64,000 bases of DNA from Bacillota bacterium (GTDB lineage Bacteria > Bacillota > Clostridia > Oscillospirales > Ruminococcaceae), in contig JAEYNX010000014.1 in NCBI GenBank assembly GCA_023412215.1, positions 124,001-188,000 of the forward strand, written 5' to 3'. Position 1 is the stretch's first letter; each line of letters begins with the position of its first letter. Made by a program: the position numbers and the translations under genes. The notes under the pieces were generated by a model. That model had not been told where the DNA came from. It ran no database searches and worked only from the letters and a program-made list of their open reading frames with translations. Below, piece after piece: positions 17,457 through 25,129 of this stretch.

Positions 17457-19468
17457 TAGTTCTTGCTCCCTTCAAAAGCGCATTCAGCCGATAAAATAGG
17501 CAGTGTGATGGTAAAGGTCGTTCCGCTGCCGCGCTCGGTGGTCACCTCTATCTGCCCGCCCATGCCTTCGCAGGCACTTAAAACCGCGGCCATCCCCACG
17601 CCGCGCCCCGAAAGGGTGTCGGCGCTTTCCTTGGTGGAAAAACGGTCCAGGAAAATCAGGTTGATAAGCTCCTGCTCACTCATCTGCTGCAGCTTCTCTT
17701 CGGTGAGCATCCCGTCGTTTATCGCCTTCCGGCGCAGTCTATCGCTGTCTATTCCCCTGCCGTCGTCGGATATCCGAATGCAAAGTTCATCGCCACCCTG
17801 ACGCTCTACGCGGCAGAGGATAACGCCCTGCTCGGGCTTACCGCACGCCAGGCGCTCTTCGTCGGTTTCAAACCCGTGGTCCATCGCGTTGCGGTAGATG
17901 TGCACCAGCGAGCGCAGCACCGCGTTATAGGCCTGAGGGTTTAGATAGATATCGTCGCCCTCCACCAGATACATCGGCATGTTCTTCATCAGGCGGTCCG
18001 CAAGGTATTGCAGGTAGTCGGCGTACTGGTTGAGGAACACCTTGATGTTCTTATGCTTAAGGCTGTCGAGCATGGTAAGGATATCCTGCCTGCTGCGGTT
18101 CTCCGGGCCGGTTTGTATGGCCTGCTCAAGGGCGGCCAGACGCTCCTGCGGTATGGTGATGGCCTCGTCCTTCTCTAAGAACCCGGCGCCGAGCACCGAG
18201 GCGATGGTGTGCAGGTCTTTGCGCACAATGGCTTCGGCGTCCATGCCCGACATCAGCGCCTCTACCTGTGCGGGCCCCACGGCCTTGTCGTTTAGCAGGG
18301 CGTAGAGCTTGTCCTCAAAATAGTGCAACTGCTCGGAGGAGCTGATAAAGCCGTACTGGGCAAAGTCGCCCTTAAAGGTGTGTACGGCGCGGTAAAGCTC
18401 GTTGAGGGCTGTGTTGAAATCGGCCTTCCCCTCGAAGAAATCCTTGTAGCCGCGGGCAAACAGCTCGCTGAACTCCGCAAGCATCTGCTTGATCTGCCAC
18501 TGGTAGGTAAGGGCCTTGATCACCAGGCGCTGGGTGTTCTGCTCCTCGATTACGGCCTTTTCCATGGCTTTGTGCTCGGTGACGTCGTTTAAGATCACCA
18601 TCACCGATTTTTCGCCGCTGTTCTCCACGCGCTTGTACTCAAAGTGGATGTCCTTCCCCTCGATCTTCCCTTCGGCGGGGAGCAGCGAAAGGTAAACGTT
18701 GTCGGTAATCGGCGAGGAGTTTGCAAAATAGCCGTTGAGGGCCGCGGAGAAAACGGGCAGCGCGTCCTCCCCGAAGTACTCGGAGGCAAGGCTGATATAG
18801 TTCTCGCCGCCTACGGGGCGCTTAAAAATCTTGGTGCACTCGGCGCTGAATTCCTCCTTGACGACAAGGTCGCGCCCGAACATCATAAACCCCTGCCCCG
18901 CGTGGTCCAGCAGGTTTTTAACGGTGTGTGATTTGTAAATGAGGTTGTTGCGCAGGTCTACCTCCTGCTTGTGCGCCTGCAGCAACTGCCGCTGCTGGGA
19001 CTGCAGCACCTCGATCTGCGCCTCGTTGCGCTTGGAAAGCCCGATTAAAAACTGTCGTATGCTGATAACGCCCGCGTACTGATGGTCTTTGCACACGATG
19101 ATATAGTCGTACAGCTTACTGCTGCTGCGCTTCATGGCCGCGATACCGATACTGGACACCGTATCGCCGATATCCACCGAAAGCACGTCGGCATCGGTTA
19201 AAATCTTCACGGGGCGCTCTAAAAACAGGGAGTTGCCGTAAAGCGAGCCCAGCTTCTGAAAGAAGGTGGTGCGCATGATAATGCCCTGCGGGATCGTTCC
19301 GTCAAACACCACCACGCCCTCGGCCTCGGGCTGCTGCAGGAAAATCTCCTTAACCTCCCTGCCCAGCATCGCCATCTCAACGGTGGGCACCTGTATCACA
19401 AACGACGAGAGGGTATCCTCCTGCTCAAACAGGTCGTTCTGCTCGGCCTGCGGTGATGTATTAAGCAT
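17456..19468 (-). CDS. CheA-like hybrid kinase: CBS pair, PAS, Hpt and HATPase domains
   Basis: The 670-residue cytosolic protein has four visible parts. An N-terminal CBS-pair-like module (residues about 25-155; VVVFDGTIPQGIIMR, YDYIIVCKDHQYAGVIS) resembles the one often fused to GGDEF/EAL proteins. A short coiled coil and a PAS domain (about 195-310) follow. Then comes an Hpt-like helical bundle with the acceptor His in AVHTFKGDFAQYG (about residue 365). A CheA-type ATPase domain closes it, with HIYRNAMDHGFET, ISDDGRGID, FLDRFSTKE and LSGRGVGMAAV. The CheW-binding P5 domain of true CheA is absent, because the protein ends directly after the ATPase. It overlaps the CheY-like gene by 8 bp and the CheX-like gene by 1 bp. 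Confidence 0.8.
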   Translation of the reverse strand: MLNTSPQAEQNDLFEQEDTLSSFVIQVPTVEMAMLGREVKEIFLQQPEAEGVVVFDGTIPQGIIMRTTFFQKLGSLYGNSLFLERPVKILTDADVLSVDIGDTVSSIGIAAMKRSSSKLYDYIIVCKDHQYAGVISIRQFLIGLSKRNEAQIEVLQSQQRQLLQAHKQEVDLRNNLIYKSHTVKNLLDHAGQGFMMFGRDLVVKEEFSAECTKIFKRPVGGENYISLASEYFGEDALPVFSAALNGYFANSSPITDNVYLSLLPAEGKIEGKDIHFEYKRVENSGEKSVMVILNDVTEHKAMEKAVIEEQNTQRLVIKALTYQWQIKQMLAEFSELFARGYKDFFEGKADFNTALNELYRAVHTFKGDFAQYGFISSSEQLHYFEDKLYALLNDKAVGPAQVEALMSGMDAEAIVRKDLHTIASVLGAGFLEKDEAITIPQERLAALEQAIQTGPENRSRQDILTMLDSLKHKNIKVFLNQYADYLQYLADRLMKNMPMYLVEGDDIYLNPQAYNAVLRSLVHIYRNAMDHGFETDEERLACGKPEQGVILCRVERQGGDELCIRISDDGRGIDSDRLRRKAINDGMLTEEKLQQMSEQELINLIFLDRFSTKESADTLSGRGVGMAAVLSACEGMGGQIEVTTERGSGTTFTITLPILSAECAFEGSKN

Positions 19469-19847
19469 GTTTCAGCTCCTTATACTCGCCCGAAAGAATG
19501 TCCTCTACCTTTTTGAGCACGTCGTCCTCTTTAAACGGCTTTACGATATAGTGGCGCGCGCCTTTATTCAGGGCCTCGATGATCTTGATCTCCTGCCCAA
19601 GTGCGGAGATCATCACCACGCAGGCTTCACCGTCCAGCTTGCGGATCTGCTCTAACGCGGCGATGCCGTCCATCACCGGCATGGTAATATCCATCGTCAC
19701 CAAGTCGGGCTTGCACTGCTGGTATTTTGTCACCGCATCCTGCCCGTTCGCAGCCTCAGAAACCACCTGATAGCCGTTTTTCTCAAATGCCCTTTTTAAA
19801 TTGACGCGTATCATCAGCGAATCGTCCACAATCATGATCTTTTTCAT
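19461..19847 (-). CDS. CheY-like single-domain response regulator
   Basis: This is a 128-residue stand-alone receiver domain: IMIVDDSLMIR at the start, phospho-acceptor Asp in LVTMDITMPVMDG (about residue 54), and Lys in HYIVKPFKEDD (about residue 104). There is no output domain, so it acts by protein contact. The ATG at 19847 is preferred because GGAG lies 6 nt upstream and MKKIMIVDD is the usual N-terminus; in-frame starts further up add an unlikely leader. It is the first gene of the coupled unit with the CheA-like kinase and CheX-like phosphatase, its likely phosphate donor and remover. Confidence 0.92.
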   Translation of the reverse strand: MKKIMIVDDSLMIRVNLKRAFEKNGYQVVSEAANGQDAVTKYQQCKPDLVTMDITMPVMDGIAALEQIRKLDGEACVVMISALGQEIKIIEALNKGARHYIVKPFKEDDVLKKVEDILSGEYKELKHA

Positions 19848-20044
19848 GTTAATCTCCATTCCACCGCCTAATAACGGTACAGTTTTATTCGCGGAAAGAT
19901 GGTTTTGCCGCATACTGTTGTCTATGAGTGTCACTTCCCTCGCTATTATTAAACCGAATCAGGCGGTGCCTAGGCTAGCAGCACTATGAAAAAACTCTGA
20001 AAAATTTTTGTCAATTTTTCTGTAAGGCTTTGGTTATGTAAAAT

Positions 20045-20073
20045 TTGACATGTTAAAACGACAGAAGTATAAT
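20045..20073 (+). promoter_or_regulatory. Consensus sigma-A promoter for the lipoprotein pair
   Basis: TTGACA (20045-20050), a 17-bp spacer and TATAAT (20068-20073) give a perfect consensus. The start of the next gene is 46 bp downstream. Confidence 0.9.
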
Positions 20074-20119
20074 GCTATTGTTCTATTCATCCACGTAGTA
20101 TGGGCTCGGAGGGAAAACT

Positions 20120-21523
20120 GTGAAATTAAGATATAAACGCCTTGGTGTTTTGATGATGGTGTTACTGGCCGCCCTTACCGTCTTTACAAGCGCCTGCGCC
20201 GACCGTAGGCCCGCGGAGACCTCCTCCGGCACACCGGGCGAAGATCTGCCCGCCGCCTCTTCCGACACATCCTCCGCGGCGCACGGTGGGGAATCATCCG
20301 GGGAGGTGCTGTCCATCCTGCCCGCTCAGGCGCTTAGACACATGTTTGAAAGCCTGAATGGCAGCTCGCTGGTTGCCATCAGCCCCGAGGGGACTATTGT
20401 AAAGACCACGGATTACCCGGGCAAGTGTTATTCAAACGGGCAGCTTTCACCCGACGGGAAAAACCTGCTCTGCGCGGTGGGCCTGGAAAACGGGGGCGAA
20501 GGCTTTGCGTGCAGCTATACGATGCTAAACCTTACGACGGGCAAGCAGTACTTTGAACCGACCAGCGTGGATGGTGAACGCCGCACCATCATGGGCAACG
20601 ACCTCTATGGAGAGGCCTACGGGCATAGAGCAGACAGCCCGGAGGCCCGCAACCCCATAAGGCTCTTTAACATGCAGTGCCGCCCGCTGGGGGTTTCGCT
20701 TGCCTTTGATTACGGCAAAAAGCTCTACCTCCCCTCCGGCGAGGTGTATGACGAGAACTGCGTCACCGGCATCGGCTATAACCAGATTACCGAAACCTAT
20801 TACCTCACCTATGCCGCAGACCTTTCGCAGCAGGAGCTGCGGGCCGGGGGCAGCCGCGAACCCTTTGCCTTAAACCGGCTGGGCATCGCTGTTTTTAATA
20901 AAAGCGGCGCGCTGGTCACCAACTGCCTGCTGTCAGCCGACTATATGGCGCCCTACTCCGACCACACCCTGTCGCTTAATCCCAACAACCCCACCGTGCT
21001 GGCCGACGGCTGGCTGGTGGTGAACGCCGTGAAACGGGACGGCCACTCCCCCCTGCTGCTGATTAACCCCGTCGGCTGGGCGGTAAAGGAACTGCCCTAC
21101 CGCAGCCACGGCAGTAATATCACCCTGACCAACAGGCTGCTTGCCGCCTTTGAAAACGACACCGCGGAGGACAGCCCCAATGCGGCGCTCTTGGACCTTC
21201 AAAACGGCGAGATTGTCTCGGAGGTGGTGCTGCCCGAGGCCATAACGGTGGAGGGCTACCCCAATGCGTTTACCCCCATCGACGTGGTGTGGAAGGACGG
21301 CAAAGGGTATCTTGCGGCATACAGCTGGATAGACGGTTACCGGGATTTTTCGGGCCTGTTTCGGTGGGACGGCAAAACGGCGACGCTCATCCACCTGCTG
21401 CCCCCCACCTACAGCTGGTGCAACCTGCTGGGAACCGACAGCGAGGGGAACTGCCTAGTGCTGCTTTACGGCGCAACGGAGCAGATGGAGGAAAGCTTTG
21501 CGCACTTGGCAGGGCGCAGGTAA
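20120..21523 (+). CDS. Uncharacterised lipoprotein, possible beta-propeller
   Basis: Translation starts at GTG 20120 after GGAGGG. A lipoprotein signal peptide ends in FTSAC (Cys about residue 27). A Ser/Glu/Pro-rich linker (about 28-62) leads into a domain of about 400 residues with repeated short beta-strand units such as SLVAISPEGTIVKTTD, GQLSPDGKNLLCAV and RDFSGLFRWDGKTATLIHLL. These resemble WD40/YVTN-like propeller blades, though repeats are too divergent to count. I do not recognise a family. It is transcribed from its own consensus promoter and probably forms an operon with the GLUG-repeat lipoprotein 32 bp downstream. Confidence 0.72.
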   Translation: MKLRYKRLGVLMMVLLAALTVFTSACADRRPAETSSGTPGEDLPAASSDTSSAAHGGESSGEVLSILPAQALRHMFESLNGSSLVAISPEGTIVKTTDYPGKCYSNGQLSPDGKNLLCAVGLENGGEGFACSYTMLNLTTGKQYFEPTSVDGERRTIMGNDLYGEAYGHRADSPEARNPIRLFNMQCRPLGVSLAFDYGKKLYLPSGEVYDENCVTGIGYNQITETYYLTYAADLSQQELRAGGSREPFALNRLGIAVFNKSGALVTNCLLSADYMAPYSDHTLSLNPNNPTVLADGWLVVNAVKRDGHSPLLLINPVGWAVKELPYRSHGSNITLTNRLLAAFENDTAEDSPNAALLDLQNGEIVSEVVLPEAITVEGYPNAFTPIDVVWKDGKGYLAAYSWIDGYRDFSGLFRWDGKTATLIHLLPPTYSWCNLLGTDSEGNCLVLLYGATEQMEESFAHLAGRR

Positions 21524-21555
21524 TCTAAGCTCAAAGCGATTATGGGAGGATCATC

Positions 21556-23232
21556 ATGAAATGTATCCACGCCGGTAAACTCCGAAACACTTGCGAGAAG
21601 GCTTTGCCGCTTCTGCTGGCGGTCTCCGTCACGATTGCCCTTTTTGGCGGTTGCGACGCCGTGGCCGAAGGCGCCCTTGAGGCGGGCAACGGCGATGTTG
21701 CGAGCAGCAGCACGGTGGTGCCGAATGAGGTTATAGACAGCCTGCTAAACCAATACATCATTCCATATGAGTACTTTTCAGGCGGCCAGAATTGGGATTT
21801 TTCAAACGAGAATTACCTTCCTAAGGGCAGTACTTCCTCATTGAGTGCCACATCACTCCTGGATAATCTGATTGTAAAGTTTAGCCTTGGTATACTGGCC
21901 CACAATACACCGCAGGCCCTTTCCAAGCAATTTGCTTCTATTGTAGACGACACCGGTGTAAGTTACGCCATTACAAAAGACCTTCAAAAAGCGGTGGGAG
22001 CATTTTATTTCGGCACAGCCGTCAATAACCCCATAGAATCCAGTTTCGCACCAGACCAATACCCCAACGGGCTCCCATCTTCTATTGTGCCGAGCGAAAG
22101 ACCACTGTCGTTCAAATCTGCAAAGGCGCTGGAAAACGGAGATATCCGCATGGTGATTGACCGTTATGCCCCCGACTCCGACATACCTGTTTCATCGTGC
22201 GCTTATATCTTCCGCCCATTTACCGTAGATATCTCACCGGACGGCTTGCTGGGTGAACTGTTCAAAAAAGGGGACCGTGCATACCGGTTTGTCTCGGTGC
22301 TCGACCAACCCCTTCATTACCCCGATAACGAGGTGCACATTCAATCGGCCGAGGAATTGATCGCGCTTTCAAACGCCGTGAACAGTGGGGACACCGCCTA
22401 CCAGAATAACCGGTATTACCTGGATGCCGACATTGATATGTCCGGCCTTACCATAGAGCCTATCGGGCAATATGCCCGAGACCCGGACGCCGAGATAGGC
22501 GCAGATGGTTTCGCCACCTATTTTGACGGGCAGGGCCATACCATCCGCAACCTGTCCATACAGGCGACGGCGGAAGACCCGGAAAAAGGGTATAACGTCG
22601 GGCTTTTCTCCGTGATCGCTTCCGTCGGGACGGTGACCAATCTAAGCCTTGAAAACTGTACCATATCCTTAACGGTACCTATCCAATTGATGATGGAACA
22701 ATCCTGCGGCGGATTGGCGGGGCAGTGCTACGGCACCGTTACCAACTGCCGGGTATCCGGCGCCGTTACGGGGGGTTATCAGGTCGGCGGGTTGGTGGGT
22801 GTGGCCGCCTGGCTCTCTAAGATATCCGAATGCGAGGTAAACGTCTCTGTCACCGGCGAGGCGGAAATCGGCGCTTTTGCGGGCAGCATGCATAACTGTA
22901 CGATCTCACGGTGTACGGCTGAGGGGGAGGTAACCGCCGTGAGCGGAACCGTCTATGAACGCCCAAGGGGCATCGGCGGCTTTTCGGGTTTTAATGTGAT
23001 CGGCACCGTAGAAAACTGCCAATCCTCCGTCTTTGTAAAGACGACGGTACCGTCGGAATGGGTGGGCGGCTTTATGGGATACAATCAGGGACAGATCAGC
23101 CGCTGCCTTTACGATATTGATAAGACGCCCAACTGGGATGCCGTAGACGTGAAATACGGTAACAGCACTACAGATCTCAAAGGGGTTTCAAAAAGTGAAT
23201 TAACGTTGCAGAGTAAAGAGAACCAGCCCTAA
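21556..23232 (+). CDS. Lipoprotein with GLUG repeats
   Basis: The 558-residue protein starts with a signal peptide ending in a lipobox-like LFGGC (Cys about residue 33). The middle region (about 40-260) is unrecognised. From about residue 265 a right-handed beta-helix-like domain begins (IALSNAVNSGDTAYQNNRYY, then DGQGHTIRNLSI), followed by GLUG-type repeats of about 25-30 residues: NVGLFSVIASVGTVTNLSLE, GGLAGQCYGTVTNCRVSG, VGGLVGVAAWLSKISECEV, GAFAGSMHNCTISRCTAEG, and IGGFSGFNVIGTVENCQSS. GLUG repeats occur in surface adhesins and IgA peptidase-like proteins. GGGAGGATC precedes the ATG. The product is likely a surface-exposed binding protein. Confidence 0.75.
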   Translation: MKCIHAGKLRNTCEKALPLLLAVSVTIALFGGCDAVAEGALEAGNGDVASSSTVVPNEVIDSLLNQYIIPYEYFSGGQNWDFSNENYLPKGSTSSLSATSLLDNLIVKFSLGILAHNTPQALSKQFASIVDDTGVSYAITKDLQKAVGAFYFGTAVNNPIESSFAPDQYPNGLPSSIVPSERPLSFKSAKALENGDIRMVIDRYAPDSDIPVSSCAYIFRPFTVDISPDGLLGELFKKGDRAYRFVSVLDQPLHYPDNEVHIQSAEELIALSNAVNSGDTAYQNNRYYLDADIDMSGLTIEPIGQYARDPDAEIGADGFATYFDGQGHTIRNLSIQATAEDPEKGYNVGLFSVIASVGTVTNLSLENCTISLTVPIQLMMEQSCGGLAGQCYGTVTNCRVSGAVTGGYQVGGLVGVAAWLSKISECEVNVSVTGEAEIGAFAGSMHNCTISRCTAEGEVTAVSGTVYERPRGIGGFSGFNVIGTVENCQSSVFVKTTVPSEWVGGFMGYNQGQISRCLYDIDKTPNWDAVDVKYGNSTTDLKGVSKSELTLQSKENQP

Positions 23233-23272
23233 AAGGGCCGAAATTTTTGGATATAAAATTGCAAAATGCATC

Positions 23273-23299
23273 TTGACATTCAACTGATTATAGTATATT
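23273..23299 (+). promoter_or_regulatory. Probable promoter of the metY leader
   Basis: TTGACA at 23273-23278 and TATATT at 23294-23299 are spaced by 15 bp, shorter than ideal. The promoter lies 52 bp upstream of the small Met/Cys-rich open frame and no gene intervenes. Confidence 0.55.
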
Positions 23300-23310
23300 C
23301 TTTCTTTATA

Positions 23311-23333
23311 AATCATATATGATTACTAGTAAT
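23311..23333. promoter_or_regulatory. Overlapping palindromes in the metY 5' leader
   Basis: A 14-bp perfect palindrome (half AATCATA) at 23311-23324 overlaps a 12-bp one (half ATTACT) at 23322-23333. They lie just downstream of the promoter. A related CATATATGA-x-TTA string occurs at a matching place before cysK (25090-25102), suggesting a shared regulator of sulfur genes. Confidence 0.45.
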
Positions 23334-23351
23334 TTCAAGGAGGGTAAACAG

Positions 23352-23480
23352 ATGACAGCTTTACTCAATAAGATTGCCTGCAGGAATTTGATGAATACTG
23401 TCATGTTCATGCGCGGTTCCATGTGCCGCAGCATGTACCTTGCTGTACCCAAAATGAAATACTGCCGCCAGCCGATATAG
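23352..23480 (+). CDS. Met/Cys-rich 42-residue open frame, candidate leader peptide
   Basis: This small open frame has a near-perfect RBS (AAGGAGGG, 7-nt spacing) and an ATG start. It encodes 42 residues, seven Met and three Cys, so nearly a quarter are sulfur amino acids; the core reads MNTVMFMRGSMC. There is no signal peptide or known domain. It ends 28 nt before an intrinsic terminator hairpin, which in turn lies 80 nt before metY, the gene for homocysteine synthesis. The layout (promoter, translated Met/Cys-rich frame, terminator, biosynthetic gene) is that of leader-peptide attenuation, as in trp or his operons. It could instead be an independent small protein gene with its own terminator. 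Confidence 0.6.
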   Translation: MTALLNKIACRNLMNTVMFMRGSMCRSMYLAVPKMKYCRQPI

Positions 23481-23508
23481 GTGAGATATAGTTGATATAT
23501 CCCATTTT

Positions 23509-23549
23509 AAAATGCCGGTTAGCGCAACGCTTACCGGCATTTTGTTTTA
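23509..23549 (+). terminator. Terminator or attenuator upstream of metY
   Basis: A 16-bp stem with one mismatch (arm AAAATGCCGGTTAGCG at 23509-23524, partner at 23528-23543, loop CAA) is followed by GTTTTAT. It lies between the small Met/Cys-rich frame and metY. A competing weak hairpin (GATATA/TATATC, 23485-23501) sits just upstream. A weak promoter-like TTCACA-N16-TACTAT lies downstream at 23581-23608, so metY might also be transcribed separately. Confidence 0.75.
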
Positions 23550-23631
23550 TCCAGCTGAGGTGATGATACCTAAACCCCGTTTCACAGGAAATGCTACTAT
23601 CATACTATTGATGAAGGAAAGGTTGACCGTA

Positions 23632-24918
23632 ATGAGTGAGAAAAAACTGAAATTTGACACCCTGCAGGTGCATGCAGGCCAGACCCCCGACCCCGTAACC
23701 GGAGCGCGCGCCGTGCCTATCTACCAAACCACCTCGTATGTGTTTAAAGACACCGCCGAGGCCGAGGGCCGTTTCGCCCTTACCGTACCCGGCAACATCT
23801 ACTCCCGCCTCACCAACCCCACGGTGGATGTGTTCGAACAGCGCGTGGCTGCCCTTGAGGGCGGTTCCGCCGGCCTTGCCACCGCCTCCGGCTCCGCGGC
23901 AGTTACCTACGCCATCGAGAATATCGCGGGCGTGGGCGACGAGATTGTTTCGGCCAGTACCCTTTACGGCGGCACCTACCACCTGTTTGCCGATACCCTG
24001 CCCCGATTCGGCATCAAAACCATCTTCGTAAACCCGGACGACCCCGAAAACTTCCGCAAGGCCATCACCGAGAAAACCAAGGCCCTGTATGTCGAGACGC
24101 TGGGCAACCCCGGCATCAACGTGATAGACTTCGACGCCGTGGGCAAAATCGCCGCCGAAAACGGCATCCCGCTGATTGTCGACAACACCTTCGCCACCCC
24201 TTACCTGTTCCGCCCGTTTGAGCACGGCGCCAACGTGGTGGTGCATTCCGCCACTAAGTTTATCGGCGGCCACGGCAGCTCCATCGGCGGCATCATTGTA
24301 GACGGCGGCAACTTCAACTGGGAAAACGGCAAATTCCCCGCGTTCACCACCCCCGATAAGAGCTATCACGGCATTAAATACGCCGACCTCGGGCCGGTTG
24401 CCTACGCGGTAAAGATCCGTGCACAGCTCCTGCGCGACACCGGCGCCTCGCTTTCGCCCTTTAACGCCTTCCTGTTCCTGCAGGGGCTCGAGTCGCTCTC
24501 GCTGCGCGTGCAGAAGCATGTGGCCAACACCCAGAAGGTTGTTAAATTCTTAGAGAGCAGCCCGAAGGTAAAAGCGGTAAACTACCCCGGCCTAAAGAGC
24601 AGCAGGTATTACGAGCTAGCCCAGAAGTACCTGCCCAAGGGCGCGGGCGCCATCTTCACCTTCTCGATAAACGGCGATGTGGCGGCGGCAAAGAAGTTTA
24701 TCGACAGCTTAGAGATCTTCTCGCAGCTTGCAAACGTCGCGGACGCAAAATCGCTGGTGATACATCCTTCCTCCACCACACACCAGCAGCTCTCCATCGA
24801 GGAGCAGGCTTTAACCGGCACCTTCCCGCAGGATATCCGCCTCTCGATCGGCGTAGAGGATGCCGACGACCTGATCGACGACATCCGTCAGGCACTCGAC
24901 AAGGCGATTGCAGACTAA
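23632..24918 (+). CDS. metY: O-acetylhomoserine aminocarboxypropyltransferase (sulfhydrylase)
   Basis: The 428-residue PLP enzyme joins O-acetylhomoserine and sulfide to give homocysteine for methionine synthesis. Family marks are FDTLQVHAGQ at the N-terminus, PIYQTTSYVF, SRLTNPTVDVFEQRVAALEGG, and the PLP-lysine motif VVHSATKFIGGHGSSIGG (about residue 208). The C-terminal LVIHPSSTTHQQLSIEEQ and SIGVEDADDLIDDIRQAL are also typical. Length is normal. The ATG at 23632 is chosen because AAGGAAAGG precedes it and MSEKKLKFDTLQ is the usual start; the frame is open further upstream through the terminator hairpin. It is followed by its own terminator and then cysK, so the two sulfur genes are separate units. 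Confidence 0.95.
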   Translation: MSEKKLKFDTLQVHAGQTPDPVTGARAVPIYQTTSYVFKDTAEAEGRFALTVPGNIYSRLTNPTVDVFEQRVAALEGGSAGLATASGSAAVTYAIENIAGVGDEIVSASTLYGGTYHLFADTLPRFGIKTIFVNPDDPENFRKAITEKTKALYVETLGNPGINVIDFDAVGKIAAENGIPLIVDNTFATPYLFRPFEHGANVVVHSATKFIGGHGSSIGGIIVDGGNFNWENGKFPAFTTPDKSYHGIKYADLGPVAYAVKIRAQLLRDTGASLSPFNAFLFLQGLESLSLRVQKHVANTQKVVKFLESSPKVKAVNYPGLKSSRYYELAQKYLPKGAGAIFTFSINGDVAAAKKFIDSLEIFSQLANVADAKSLVIHPSSTTHQQLSIEEQALTGTFPQDIRLSIGVEDADDLIDDIRQALDKAIAD

Positions 24919-24951
24919 CCTCTCTCCTTCACGATTATAACAGCACCCCAC

Positions 24952-24992
24952 GGCGGGATGGCAGCCTATACTGCCGTCCCGCCGGCTTTTTT
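24952..24992 (+). terminator. Intrinsic terminator after metY
   Basis: A 13-bp GC-rich stem with one G-U pair (arms GGCGGGATGGCAG and CTGCCGTCCCGCC) is followed by GGC and six T. It lies 34 bp after the metY stop. Confidence 0.85.
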
Positions 24993-25038
24993 ATCCGCAC
25001 AACCCACCGCCTCAAAAAAATGCAGCATGAATTTTTCA

Positions 25039-25075
25039 AATATCTATTGACAAAATAGATATTAAGGCATATTAT
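25039..25075 (+). promoter_or_regulatory. cysK promoter within an inverted repeat
   Basis: TTGACA (25047-25052), a 17-bp spacer and TATTAT (25070-25075) form a good promoter. The -35 box is embedded in an inverted repeat with 10-bp arms (AATATCTATT at 25039-25048 and AATAGATATT at 25054-25063). A protein bound there would block RNA polymerase, so this is a candidate operator for sulfur control. Confidence 0.65.
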
Positions 25076-25129
25076 AATAACATATTAAACATATATGAAT
25101 TATTAAAACATAGATGGAGGTTTTGTATC

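Noticed and set aside
23300..23640. T-box or S-box riboswitch before metY
   Set aside because: No T-box GGTGG-type specifier-binding bulge or S-box core was found. The leader is better explained by a translated short frame plus terminator.
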